Positions 63,303 through 64,000 of a DNA stretch of 64,000 nt are shown one piece after another. The stretch covers positions 109,862 to 173,861 of the forward strand of contig NZ_JASJOF010000008.1 of assembly GCF_030163795.1 (NCBI RefSeq), written 5' to 3'. The DNA comes from Roseicyclus marinus. GTDB taxonomy: Bacteria; Pseudomonadota; Alphaproteobacteria; Rhodobacterales; Rhodobacteraceae. Below the pieces are notes generated by a model. That model was not told the origin of the DNA. It worked only from the letters and a program-made list of their open reading frames with translations, and searched no databases. The translations under genes and the position numbers were made by a program. The stretch's first letter is position 1, and every line of letters starts with the position of its first letter.

Positions 63303-64000
63303 GCATCTCGGGTTCGCCCCCTCTTTCCACCTTGCATGCCCGCTCACGCAGCACGCGGGTCACGCAATCATGGTCGAGGGGCGCGCACTCTCACCTCGGC
63401 TCTTGAACTGGTATCGTTTCGACCAGAAACTTGGCCATGGCCATGGCCATGGCCAGGAAGCCTTGGGCCGACGCCTGAGCACGGAAGACCGAGATCGGCA
63501 CGAATGGCGGCCATCGGTGCCGCTGCACTGCTCCGAATGTAGATGACGGAAGAAACGTCGGGCGATTGCGCGATGATCATGGCTTTCGCGCGCCAGAATT
63601 AGCAAATTTGCCTCTGCTCTCGATCCTTTCGTGTGCCTCATCGAAGATCCAGCCGCGGCGGATGCCAAGTCCGGCGCGCTTCATCCCGACCTGTCAATAA
63701 GGGCCTGGATGGTCCACTCCGACCTTACCTGCGCTATGGGCGGGAATGTATGTGCCGACTGCTGTTCGCAAGACATTTTGGCGTGGGTGCAGATATCGCA
63801 GATATGTATCCGGTCTACTTGTCGGCACGAGGGCCGTGACCTTGTTGGGTATACGCACACACTTCGATCTCAGTAGCGGACAGGCCGACTGGGGGCCAAT
63901 TCCGCCCTCAGATTCCTCGTGCGCAATTTATCCGTTCCATTCCGTTTCCTCTCGCGAACATCTTCACGGCCGTCGGGCGATCAGATCGCCTCGGCGACCG
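63303..64000. other. no supported gene at the right end of the window
   Basis: Nearly 700 nt with overlapping short ORFs only. A 25-nt GGCCAT tandem repeat lies at 63433-63457. The composition stays GC-rich, so this may be core intergenic DNA with degraded coding remnants. Confidence 0.5.

Noticed and set aside
63303..64000. Several 65-241 aa ORFs at the window's right end, with the GGCCAT repeat
   Set aside because: They lie out of frame with each other, lack start signals, and one is an out-of-frame extension of the LacI gene.

Overview
The window looks like the chromosome of a Rhodobacteraceae (roseobacter-type) alphaproteobacterium. The evidence is its GC-rich coding bias, the mreBCD-mrdAB order, a gcvT-gcvH-gcvP operon behind a tandem glycine riboswitch, a leuA gene behind a leucine-rich leader peptide, a kpsT/kpsE/kdsA cluster, an FeS photolyase and a TctCBA transporter. 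These assignments come from reading proteins and motifs by eye; no database search was run.

Layout. (1) 1-23.8 kb is core genome: glycine cleavage operon on the minus strand, a gamma-glutamylcyclotransferase-like gene, gltX, a small zincin, a Tat-exported MBL hydrolase, wrbA, a 2OG-Fe(II) oxygenase, FeS photolyase plus SDR, leuA with attenuator leader, the mreBCD-mrdAB cell-shape operon, a ghrA-like dehydrogenase, an SseB-like gene plus uracil-DNA glycosylase, and kpsT-kpsE-kdsA. (2) 23832-23906 is tRNA-Gln(TTG). (3) About 23.9-57.96 kb is a composite genomic island. It starts with a 925-aa tyrosine recombinase immediately after the tRNA CCA end. It then carries small unknown genes, a nucleotidyltransferase with a palindromic operator, a 781-aa unknown protein coupled to a 55-aa leaderless-looking ORF, a Hachiman-type hamA-hamB pair, a decayed IS3-family element, a 15-kb operon matching the single-strand phosphorothioate system SspABCD with SspFGH, an IS-like scar, and a second recombination module (HTH protein, 47-aa ORF and two coupled tyrosine recombinases). 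It ends at a strong terminator at 57.95 kb. (4) 58.3-63.3 kb is a divergent LacI regulator / tctC-tctB-tctA / alpha-beta hydrolase locus with tandem LacI-type operators. The last 0.7 kb has no gene I can support.

How it works together. The island is a defence island. sspA (cysteine desulfurase), sspB (DUF4007), sspC (large ATPase) and sspD (PAPS-reductase-like) should place sulfur in the DNA backbone. sspF, sspG and sspH (P-loop ATPase, unknown, FtsK-like translocase) should attack unmodified DNA. HamA (nuclease) and HamB (helicase) form an independent phage-defence pair in visibly AT-richer DNA. Both defence blocks lie between two different tyrosine-recombinase modules, suggesting a nested or sequentially built island.

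The least explained parts are the 781-aa protein with its coupled mini-ORF, the extra C-terminal domain on the tRNA-proximal integrase, the dual-recombinase module with a hairpin-masked ribosome site in front of it, and the missing distal attachment repeat.
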